A stretch of DNA of 64,000 nt, taken from assembly GCA_040004035.1 (NCBI GenBank), contig JAMPLN010000008.1; one strand, given 5' to 3'. The notes beneath the pieces were generated by a model, which worked only from the letters and a program-made list of their open reading frames with translations, did no database searches and was not told the DNA's origin. Of the stretch, positions 56,599-64,000 are shown in pieces (the first letter of the stretch is position 1; every line of letters starts with the position of its first letter). The position numbers were made by a program, and so were the translations under genes. The stretch comes from Microcoleus vaginatus_C (lineage in GTDB: Bacteria > Cyanobacteriota > Cyanobacteriia > Cyanobacteriales > Microcoleaceae).

Positions 56599-56919
56599 GT
56601 GCTAACTGCTCTCCTGATTATTTTCATAGGTTTAGCTCCGTCACTGCTGTCTTTGTGGGTGATGCGCTCTGCCCAGAGCCAAGCCCGCGACAGAATTGCA
56701 GCGGCCAGACTTGCGGTAGCGAATAGAGCCATGCGAACTCAACTACCAACTGCCGATCGCACCTACATACAAAGCCTCGCTTATTCGATCGGCGATATCA
56801 CTTGCGAGTATAACGCCCGCTCTAATTACATTCGCTGCGCTGTCAATCCTTCTGGGCCCTGTCAAGATTGTCGGTACTACCAAGCCAGAACTCTTGACGT
56901 ACAGGAGCAAAAGATATAG
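56599..56919 (+). CDS. DUF6464-like membrane-anchored protein
   Basis: The 106-residue protein starts with GTG and a hydrophobic N-terminal helix (LTALLIIFIGLAPSLLSLWV), followed by a basic amphipathic segment. The conserved C-terminal core is CEYNARSNYIRCAVNPSGPC followed by a CRYYQ motif. The four cysteines could form two disulfides or bind metal. This core is found in a cyanobacterial family of unknown function known as DUF6464. An uncleaved N-terminal anchor with the Cys domain outside the cytoplasm is likely. It stands alone, 256 bp after ppsA. Confidence 0.78.
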   Translation: MLTALLIIFIGLAPSLLSLWVMRSAQSQARDRIAAARLAVANRAMRTQLPTADRTYIQSLAYSIGDITCEYNARSNYIRCAVNPSGPCQDCRYYQARTLDVQEQKI

Positions 56920-58222
56920 CTTGTATTGGTGCTTGTATCTACGCCTATTTGCGGATGTAGTAATCAATGAGTTAATATGTACTTACGTGTAAGGATTATT
57001 GTTGAAGCTTGTTTTGGACGACCCACGCCCAAACTCAGCAATTAAAACCTAATCGAGCATTATTGCTTGGTTACAGTTGCCATAACACGCGAATTGCGAT
57101 CGGCGTTTTTTTAGTTGAGGATTTACCATCAGAAACAAAGTTTAGATGATAAATTTTGGTTGGGCTGCGAGAAATCTAGAAATAAATTGGGTTTCTAGTC
57201 TCCTGCTCGTAACTCCTGCAGTTAAGAAAATTAGCCAACAAAAATCGTAAGTAGCTGAGGGGCCAATCTCCCAATCAGTTTCTCCAAAACATCATGAAAA
57301 ATTCTGCACGCAACATTGTCCCGAGCATTTATCTTAAACAGAAACCCGCTCGAAGACTCGCTTGTTGATAGTTTGAGAAGTTGCTTGTGGGCGGCACTAA
57401 TCTGTTTTTGCGATCCTAGCAAAACAGTCTCAAACCTAGATTGCTATCTCCAGACTGCAAGTCATGAATTTTTAAGACGCTTCGTCGATACAGGGTATGC
57501 CGATTTCAATTGAATCTCATATGTTGCACCATTTTCAAGAATAGGCTTTCTGGCCTGTTCCACAAAGAGTGAATTTTCTTATGGGCTGGGCAGGAGAACC
57601 CCCCCATAGAAGGATTATTGAGAATGGTAAAAGCTCTCAGTTGAATGACACTTCGGGCACGGCCGCCATAATTATGTGACGGCTATCACTCCCTAATTAA
57701 TGTCTGGTTGCTATTGTGAACAGGGCTTGCACACCAAAAGCAAAGAAACCGAGTTTTTTACCGGGAGCGAGGGCTGCAAAGAAGTCTTTTCGTCCCTCAA
57801 ACCAGGTTTATACGTCTAGAAATAGTGAATTTTCTCTGCAAATAAAGTGCATTAGACGATGTACAGAAAACCTCATTAAGTAAATTTTTGAGAACTGGTG
57901 TTATTATCTACTGCGCGATGTAAGAGATAAGCGTGTAACAGATACACTCGCTAACAGAAAAGAAAAAAGTCGAAGGCAAAATATCACCCGATAGAGAGAT
58001 TATGGGGATTTAAACCCCAAATCCTCAGCGCTTCTGCCGGCGATATTGGCAATGCTATTAAATATCAAGATAGCAGGGCTTTGTGCTGAATAAAATTCGC
58101 TTTTTGCTCTCGCTCCAAGTCAAGCTGCACCGCCTCTTATTCTGCAATTAAACCTTTTCAAGAGGTGATAATGATCATCGGGAAATGGGTACATCATCTA
58201 CAATTCGTGAGCCAATTTGACC
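56920..58222. other. 1.3-kb gene-poor region
   Basis: No gene could be supported. Frames of 60-65 codons on either strand show no domain. The region includes the second palindromic repeat (57524-57632) and an AAACCGAGTTTTTT motif at about 57747. Its right end should carry the promoter of the giant surface-protein gene. Confidence 0.5.
57524..57632. repeat. palindromic dispersed repeat, copy 2 (inverted)
   Basis: TTGCACCATTTTCAAGAATA and the following AGGCTTTCTGGCCTGTTCCA match the reverse complement of 39264-39372, through GAGTGAATTTTCTT. The right half has diverged and includes a GGGCAGGAGAACCCCCCCAT stretch. The end ATTGAGAATGGTAAAA matches the other terminal repeat. Confidence 0.82.
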
Positions 58223-61200
58223 ATGCAAAGCATCTGCAACAAACCAATTTTTGTCACCCCCAAAATAGGTGACTCTACCGCAAGGATTGCGGGCGCAAAA
58301 TCCAGAACAACCGCAACTTATAATCAGAAAAAAAACATAAAACAAGTAAAAACAGAGGAGTGTTTCCTGTCCCAGAAACTGCGTGGCGACAGGGGAATTG
58401 GGCATCCCCACAGAGAATTTTTGCGAGCCACCGAGTCTCTGGGCGTCCAGACTCTAAAAAATGTACTGTTCCTCGATGCCAGAGTAGAGAACTGCGACAG
58501 CTTGGCAAGAGGAGCAACAGCCGATACAGAGGTATTTGTATTGGACTCGACGCGGGATGGAGTCGAGCAAATTACTAGAATTTTGACCCATTACAGCGAT
58601 TTAGACAGCCTTCAGATAGTTTCTCACGGTCGAGAAGCTCTGGTGCAGCTAGGGTCGATCGAACTCTGCAGCGACAACTTAGAAACTTACAGCCATTTGT
58701 TACAGCAGTGGGGAAAAGCCCTCAGCGAGAGAGGAGGTATTTTGTTATTCGGGTGCAGCGTCGCAGCGGGGGAAAGTGGCGAGGCCTTCGTGCGGCGGCT
58801 GAGCTTGATAGTCGGTGCAGATATTGCAGCTTCCGACAACTTGACGGGGAGTGCGACACTCGGCGGCGACTGGGAATTAAAATTTGCGACCGGGGAAATA
58901 AAAGCGAGAATCGCCATTGAAAAAGAAGTGCTCGCAGCCTACCCTTACGCCCTCGGCACATTAGTTAACGAAACTTTCAAAAACTCCACAGTTAGGGGGC
59001 CTTGGATTTACGGGGGAAACGACGGGGCACTGTTCGATCCCAGCAGCGGGGTTCCAGCAGCCGAGCAACTTATCCCCGGCATTACCGGAGGCACAGTATC
59101 CGGCGTACTTCCGGCTTTGGGCGGTTCGACTCCCGGCGATGGCGCTCTGCTATTAACTCCAGCAGTCAACCTTCGGGAAGCCTTCGTTATCTACAACAAC
59201 CCCATTCCTTCAACCGACGGTCTCAGAGTCCAGTTTGATTTTTATTCTTACGGTTCAAGCCAGCAATTTGAGCCTCCGCAACCCTTTATTAGCCCTCAGC
59301 CAGGGGACGGTCTGGGTTTCTTCTTGATTGACGGCACTGTTAGCCCAACCAGGACTGGGGGTTATGGCGGTTCTCTGGCTTACGCTCCACGAACGGGTAT
59401 ACCCGGTATTGAGGGAGGTTATTTAGGCATTGGGCTTGACGAGTTTGGCAATTTTTCAACATCCACAGAAGGGCGCTCCGGCCCTGAGCCACCTCCGATT
59501 CCCGGCTCCTCTATTGGTTCTTTCAGACCTGATTCAGTAACTGTTAGAGGAAATCAAGCAGAAGGTTATAAGTTTTTAACAAATGCGATCGTTCCCTTCG
59601 GCATCGATAACATTCCTACGAGTATTGACTTTAGTGGCCCTGAACCAGGCAGCAGTTTTAACTTCAGCAATACGTTCACGAGCGATCGCAATTTAGCCAA
59701 AAGATCCGTTCAAATTACGCTGAATCCATCTAACGATCCGGTGAATCCGTCTCGCCTCACCGTTGCCTTCGATCAAAATTTCGACGACATCTACGAAACT
59801 ACATTAATTGACATCCGCAACTTGGTCACCGAAAACGGCCCAGTACCGCCAATTTTCAAATTTGGTTTTGGCAGTTCCACAGGAGGCGCCAACAACATTC
59901 ACGAACTTCAAAACGTGGTAGTTGAAACTATCAATCCTCCGAGTATCGCCGCTGAGGTTGCCACTATCAAGACCGGTCCGCAGTTCGTCAAATCCGAAGG
60001 CAGCATTACCTACACGATTACTACAGTAAACAAGGGGCCAGCGCCTGCCACAAATGTTCTGATTCAAGACGAAATACCTTTAGAACTGCTGCGTCCGGGC
60101 GGATTGCCGCCGATTCTCAGTGCCTCCAACAACGGCACTTACGTGAACCAAACCAAGGCAGTCACCTGGCCGTTAATTCCGGTTCTCAATGCCGGCGAGA
60201 CTGTGACTTACACCCTGACAATTGATTTGCCGCCCGGTTTAACCAGCGGTAGCAGTTTTGCCAACGTTGCATTCAGCACTAGCTCGACTTTCGACCCCGA
60301 CCTCAGCAACAACAGCGGTGTACTTGCGCCAGGGCAAATCGAGGGGCCTGGTGTAGTGTCTACCACAGTTGTCGATACAGTCGCGGATTTAGTTACTACC
60401 AAAAGTGGCCCTGTGACTACTTCGGCCGGGTCAAGCGTCGCCTACACATTGACTACCACTAACATAGGCCCAGACCCGGCTGCCGATGTGACCATCACTG
60501 ACAGCATTATTCCGGGTTTAACAGGAGTCAGCGTATCGGACGGCGGGACTTACGACCCAGTTTCGGGCATTGTCACCTTTCCAGCACTGACGGCGCTGGC
60601 AAATTCGGCTACTGCGACCCGCACCATCAGTTTCATTGCCCCAGCCACCCGTACCGACATCAGCAACACTGCCCGGAGTAGCGCGGCGACTTTCGATCCG
60701 ATCGCCACTAACAACAACGGCTCGACAACCAACAAAGACGGCACACCCACTAACTCTACGGTTACGACCAGTATTGCGCCCAACGCGGATCTGGCAACCA
60801 CGAAAACCGGCTCTACGAGTGCTACGGCCAGTAGCTTGGTCAGCTATACGATCACCACAGTCAACTTAGGGCCGAGTCCTGCCGAAGCTGTAACCATCAC
60901 GGACAGCATAGTTCCTGGGTTAACCGGAGTCACGGCATCTAACGGCGGCGTTTACGATCCAGTAACCGGCATTGTCACCTTCGCGCCCGTGGCAATTGCC
61001 AACGCGGAGACAGTCACCCGGACGATCGGCTTCACAGTACCGCCCAGCCTAACTTCCATAAGCAACACGGCAAGAAGTACCTCCATCACTCCCGACTCCA
61101 CTCCGGCCAACAACAACGGTACAAACCCCACCGCCACCGTCATTACCTCGATCGATGCTGTGGCCGATGTTGTCACCCAAAAAACGGCTCCGGCCAGCAT

Positions 61201-64000
61201 CAACGCGGGCGACACTCTCACTTATACAATTACTACTACCAACAACGGGCCGAGTCCTGCGGCCAACGTAGTCATCACCGACAGCTTGATTCCCGGCTTA
61301 ACGGGAGTCACCGTGTCCGATGGCGGAACCTACAATCCTGCCACAGGGACGATCGAGTTCCCAGCGATCGCGACTTTAGCCAGCGGCACCAACCAGAGCC
61401 GCACCATCAGCTTTGTACCGCCGCCTACCCTGACAAGCATCACCAATATTGTATTGAGTCGATCGGATACTCCAGACCCGGACTTAACAAACAACAACGG
61501 CTCGACAGTCGCAGTGCCCGGTGAGGCGGGGGGGCAAGTCATTACCTCGATCGATGCTGTGGCCGATGTTGTCACCCAAAAAACGGCTCCGGCCAGCATC
61601 AAGGTGGGCGACACGCTACTTTATACAATTACTACTACCAACAACGGGCCGAGTCCTGCGACCAACGTAGTCATCACCGACAGCCTGATTCCCGGCTTAA
61701 GTAATGTCAACGTGTTCGATGGCGGAACCTACAACCCAACCACAGGGACGATCGAGTTCCCAGCGATCGCGACTTTAGCCAGCGGCAGCAGCGTCACCCG
61801 CCGCCTAATTTTTGTACCGCCGCCTACCCTGACGAGCATCACCAACATTGTATTAAGTCGATCGGACACTTTTGACCCGGACTTAACAAACAACAACGGC
61901 TCGACAGTCGCAGTGCCCGGTGAGGCGGGGGGTCAAGTCATTACCTCGATCGATCCTGTGGCAGACCTGGTTACGTCCAAGAGCGGTCTCACATCTGCTC
62001 CTGCTGGTAGTTCCGTGACTTATACTATAACTACCGCGAACAATGGGCCAAATGCTGCTGAAAACGTAGTGATTACAGACAGCATCATTCCCGGTTTAAC
62101 AGGAGTTAGCGCATCCGATAACGGCACTTACGACCCCGTGACAGGGGTTGTCACCTTCCCAACAATTCCCAGTTTGACTAGCGGCAGCAACATCAACCGC
62201 GAGGTAACATTAGTCGTTCCAGCGACGGGTGCTATTAGCAATACTTCCCAGAGTCGATCGACCACTTTTGACCCCAAACCCAGCAATAACAACGGTTCGG
62301 AGTCCAGAGCCACTGTCACCACCGCTATTATTAGCGCGCAGCCCACACCCAACAAACTTCCATCAGCCTACAGCAGCAACGCTGCGCTAGCACCCAACAG
62401 CGTGGTCCAAATTAGCGGGCTCGGAGGCAGAGACTCAGACGGCACAGTGGTTACATTCAGCATCAGCACCCTGCCACCGACAAATCAAGGCGTCCTGTTC
62501 TTGGGCGACCCCGCAACGGAGGGAGTCGCCGTCACGGCTGGTCAAACCCTGACAGCCGAGCAAATGACGCAGTTATTCTTCCAGTCGGCCGGCAATTTCA
62601 CAGGAGCTAATTTTACCTACAGCAGCAACGACAATCTCGGTGGCAGCAGTCCTGCCGCCACAGTTTCTCTGGTGTCGCTGGCGTTCAACTACCCGCCGGT
62701 ACCCACAAACTTCAGCAAGACCCTGGCGCCAAACAGCACCGTCAACCTCACAGGGCTGACGGCAAAAGACCCCGACGACTCGATCGAATTCTTCACTATC
62801 AACACCCTGCCAGCGGCAAATCAAGGCGTTCTGTTCTTGGGCGACCCCAGCCAGGGAATCCGGGTCACGGCAGGCCAAAGACTGAGCACAACTCAAATCA
62901 GCCAGTTATTCTTCCAAGCAACCAGCGGATTTGCAGCCACCAACTTTACCTACAGCGCCACAGACCGCCGCGGCGCCATCAGTCCAGCCGCCGCTACAGC
63001 CTCCCTGCTAGCACTATTACCTCCCACCGACCAGCCACCGGTCGCCAACAACTCCAGCGTCGCTTTGTTGCTGGAAACAACAGTGAACATCCCCGGACTC
63101 GGAGGAACCGACCCAGACGGGACGGTGGTTTCCTTTACCGTAAACACCTTGCCACCCGCCAGTGAGGGCACGCTGTTCTTGGGTGATCCCAGCCAGGGAG
63201 TGCGGGTCACGGCTGGTCAAACCCTAACAACCGAGCAAATTACCCAGTTGTTCTTCCAGGCGTCCGGCAATTTCACAGGGGCAAACTTCACCTACAGCGC
63301 TACAGATAACCTCGGCGCCACCAGTGCGGCAGTCGCCACTGTCTCTCTCATTCCCCTTAAGGAATCGATACCGACGCCAACTCCAACACCCACAACACCG
63401 GCGCCAACTCCAACACCCACAACACCGGCGCCAACTCCAACACCCACAGCCGAACCAACTCCAACACCCACAGCCGAACCAACTCCAACACCCACAGCCG
63501 AACCAACTCCAACACCAACAACACCGACGCCAACTCCAACACCCACAGCGGAACCAGCCCCGACGCCCATACCCGCGCCCACACCCACACCAGCGCCCAC
63601 ACCCACACCAACACCGGCGCCAACTCCAACACCCACAGCGGAACCAGCCCCGACGCCCATACCCGCGCCCACACCCACACCAACACCACCAACACCAGCG
63701 CCAACACCAGCCCCGGAACCAGCGCCAGAACCAACCCCCATCTTCAACCCAGTACCCGAACCGGATACCAGTTGCGGTTGCGCCCCCCTGCAAGGGCCAC
63801 CTCCGATCGCATTTACCCCCCCCCAACCTTCCCCCATACTCAACTTCGACTCCAACGCCGCACAACTCATCGACATCCAAAACACCAGCATCGGAACTTC
63901 CGGAAACGATTCCTTAACAGGAAACGAAACCAACCAACTGTTTCTCTCCTTTGGTGGCGACGACACAGTATTAGGTGAAGGCGGCAGCGATATCGTTTAC
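58223..64000 (+). CDS. giant DUF4347/DUF11/RTX surface protein (3' end outside window)
   Basis: The frame is open from 58211 through 64000, so at least 1926 residues are encoded. DUF4347 spans about 75-235, with conserved H135 in VSHG and C178 in LLFGCSVAAGESG. An L-type-lectin-like region follows (about 300-440: LRVQFDFYSYG, GDGLGFFLIDG, GGYLGIGLDEFGNFS). Six DUF11 repeats lie at about 577-1370 (ADxxTxKxG, YTITTxNxGP, DSLIPGLTGV). Three cadherin-like repeats with VLFLGDP and QLFFQ occupy about 1390-1710. A Pro/Thr-rich stalk spans about 1718-1840, and RTX nonapeptides begin at the edge (GTSGNDSLTGN, SFGGDDTVLGEGGSD). Type I secretion and a surface or matrix role are inferred. ATG at 58223 is the first ATG; it has no good ribosome binding site, so the true start may be later. 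Confidence 0.88.
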   Translation, partial: MQSICNKPIFVTPKIGDSTARIAGAKSRTTATYNQKKNIKQVKTEECFLSQKLRGDRGIGHPHREFLRATESLGVQTLKNVLFLDARVENCDSLARGATADTEVFVLDSTRDGVEQITRILTHYSDLDSLQIVSHGREALVQLGSIELCSDNLETYSHLLQQWGKALSERGGILLFGCSVAAGESGEAFVRRLSLIVGADIAASDNLTGSATLGGDWELKFATGEIKARIAIEKEVLAAYPYALGTLVNETFKNSTVRGPWIYGGNDGALFDPSSGVPAAEQLIPGITGGTVSGVLPALGGSTPGDGALLLTPAVNLREAFVIYNNPIPSTDGLRVQFDFYSYGSSQQFEPPQPFISPQPGDGLGFFLIDGTVSPTRTGGYGGSLAYAPRTGIPGIEGGYLGIGLDEFGNFSTSTEGRSGPEPPPIPGSSIGSFRPDSVTVRGNQAEGYKFLTNAIVPFGIDNIPTSIDFSGPEPGSSFNFSNTFTSDRNLAKRSVQITLNPSNDPVNPSRLTVAFDQNFDDIYETTLIDIRNLVTENGPVPPIFKFGFGSSTGGANNIHELQNVVVETINPPSIAAEVATIKTGPQFVKSEGSITYTITTVNKGPAPATNVLIQDEIPLELLRPGGLPPILSASNNGTYVNQTKAVTWPLIPVLNAGETVTYTLTIDLPPGLTSGSSFANVAFSTSSTFDPDLSNNSGVLAPGQIEGPGVVSTTVVDTVADLVTTKSGPVTTSAGSSVAYTLTTTNIGPDPAADVTITDSIIPGLTGVSVSDGGTYDPVSGIVTFPALTALANSATATRTISFIAPATRTDISNTARSSAATFDPIATNNNGSTTNKDGTPTNSTVTTSIAPNADLATTKTGSTSATASSLVSYTITTVNLGPSPAEAVTITDSIVPGLTGVTASNGGVYDPVTGIVTFAPVAIANAETVTRTIGFTVPPSLTSISNTARSTSITPDSTPANNNGTNPTATVITSIDAVADVVTQKTAPASINAGDTLTYTITTTNNGPSPAANVVITDSLIPGLTGVTVSDGGTYNPATGTIEFPAIATLASGTNQSRTISFVPPPTLTSITNIVLSRSDTPDPDLTNNNGSTVAVPGEAGGQVITSIDAVADVVTQKTAPASIKVGDTLLYTITTTNNGPSPATNVVITDSLIPGLSNVNVFDGGTYNPTTGTIEFPAIATLASGSSVTRRLIFVPPPTLTSITNIVLSRSDTFDPDLTNNNGSTVAVPGEAGGQVITSIDPVADLVTSKSGLTSAPAGSSVTYTITTANNGPNAAENVVITDSIIPGLTGVSASDNGTYDPVTGVVTFPTIPSLTSGSNINREVTLVVPATGAISNTSQSRSTTFDPKPSNNNGSESRATVTTAIISAQPTPNKLPSAYSSNAALAPNSVVQISGLGGRDSDGTVVTFSISTLPPTNQGVLFLGDPATEGVAVTAGQTLTAEQMTQLFFQSAGNFTGANFTYSSNDNLGGSSPAATVSLVSLAFNYPPVPTNFSKTLAPNSTVNLTGLTAKDPDDSIEFFTINTLPAANQGVLFLGDPSQGIRVTAGQRLSTTQISQLFFQATSGFAATNFTYSATDRRGAISPAAATASLLALLPPTDQPPVANNSSVALLLETTVNIPGLGGTDPDGTVVSFTVNTLPPASEGTLFLGDPSQGVRVTAGQTLTTEQITQLFFQASGNFTGANFTYSATDNLGATSAAVATVSLIPLKESIPTPTPTPTTPAPTPTPTTPAPTPTPTAEPTPTPTAEPTPTPTAEPTPTPTTPTPTPTPTAEPAPTPIPAPTPTPAPTPTPTPAPTPTPTAEPAPTPIPAPTPTPTPPTPAPTPAPEPAPEPTPIFNPVPEPDTSCGCAPLQGPPPIAFTPPQPSPILNFDSNAAQLIDIQNTSIGTSGNDSLTGNETNQLFLSFGGDDTVLGEGGSDIVY
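61142..62338 (+). repeat. 399-bp tandem coding repeats (DUF11 units 4-6)
   Basis: ATTACCTCG plus the following GATCGATGCTGTGGC recurs at 61142, 61541 and, slightly changed, at 61940. The exact period is 399 bp (133 codons). Units 4 and 5 are nearly identical in nucleotide sequence over long stretches, including silent positions. Unit 6 has diverged more. This is recent duplication or gene conversion inside the gene. Confidence 0.9.
63374..63725 (+). repeat. Pro/Thr-rich codon repeat (stalk)
   Basis: About 117 codons are almost only Pro, Thr, Ala and Glu, in units such as PTPTPTTPA and EPTPTPTA. Long frames on the opposite strand (Gly/Val- or Trp/Arg-rich) are by-products of this composition. 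The stretch likely forms an extended stalk between the cadherin-like repeats and the RTX region. Confidence 0.88.

Noticed and set aside
63374..63725. Possible CRISPR array
   Set aside because: Repeats are short, codon-phased and inside an open reading frame, without regular unique spacers.
63324..63917. 197-codon plus-strand frame rich in Gln, His, Arg and Pro
   Set aside because: It reads the same Pro/Thr repeat in the wrong frame; the giant protein frame is continuous through it.
63224..63966. Long minus-strand frames rich in Gly, Trp, Arg or Val opposite the RTX protein
   Set aside because: They are by-products of the Pro/Thr-rich codon repeat of the plus-strand gene and lack any fold-like composition.

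Overview
The window comes from a filamentous cyanobacterium, probably non-heterocystous and of the Microcoleus/Oscillatoria type. The evidence is many GCGATCGC-type HIP1 octamers, heptanucleotide tandem repeats between genes, the photosynthetic-lineage genes ycf35, ycf46 and solanesyl diphosphate synthase, a DUF6464 protein, and very large multi-PAS/GAF hybrid histidine kinases. The genus is an inference. No tRNA, rRNA, CRISPR array or transposase was seen.

Layout. 1-180: start of an alpha/beta hydrolase (minus). 367-7060 (minus): a hybrid histidine kinase overlapping a response-regulator adenylate cyclase by 35 nt. 7833-9337: a hypothetical gene divergent from a histone-deacetylase-family amidohydrolase. 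9480-19466 (plus): an exopolysaccharide-type cluster with two GT2 enzymes, three GT4 enzymes and three left-handed beta-helix acyltransferases. It also holds two broken genes: a decayed partial copy of the second GT2 gene, and a GT4 with a premature TAG and a frameshift. 19637-22099 (minus): ycf35, ycf46 and a ribbon-helix-helix gene. 22526-24059: a hypothetical gene convergent with sds. 24060-25981: mostly non-coding, with a 39-residue one-helix membrane peptide, a perfect 17-bp terminator hairpin and a relic of a kinase C-terminus.

25982-39048 (plus) and 39427-53093 (minus) form a 27-kb signalling island. The plus block encodes a CBS-domain histidine kinase, two free receiver proteins, three further REC-headed kinases and a REC-GAF-GGDEF diguanylate cyclase. 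The minus block encodes three REC-headed kinases of 1673, 412 and 2163 residues. With the kinase at 2360-7060 the window holds eight histidine kinases, one predicted cAMP producer and one predicted c-di-GMP producer. Several GAF domains carry the cysteine signatures of cyanobacteriochromes. The clearest is in the 2163-residue kinase: a DPCF motif and a Cys-His pair 28 residues apart. A light-responsive phosphorelay feeding cAMP and c-di-GMP is therefore a reasonable hypothesis. It could bear on motility, phototaxis or matrix production, which the nearby glycosyltransferase and giant surface-protein genes would serve.

53865-56342 is phosphoenolpyruvate synthase, followed by a DUF6464 gene and a 1.3-kb gene-poor stretch holding the second copy of a palindromic repeat. 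From about 58223 to beyond the window runs a giant secreted protein: DUF4347, an L-type-lectin-like region, six DUF11 repeats, three cadherin-like repeats, a Pro/Thr-rich stalk and the start of RTX calcium-binding repeats. Annotation rests on motif reading alone; domain boundaries are approximate.
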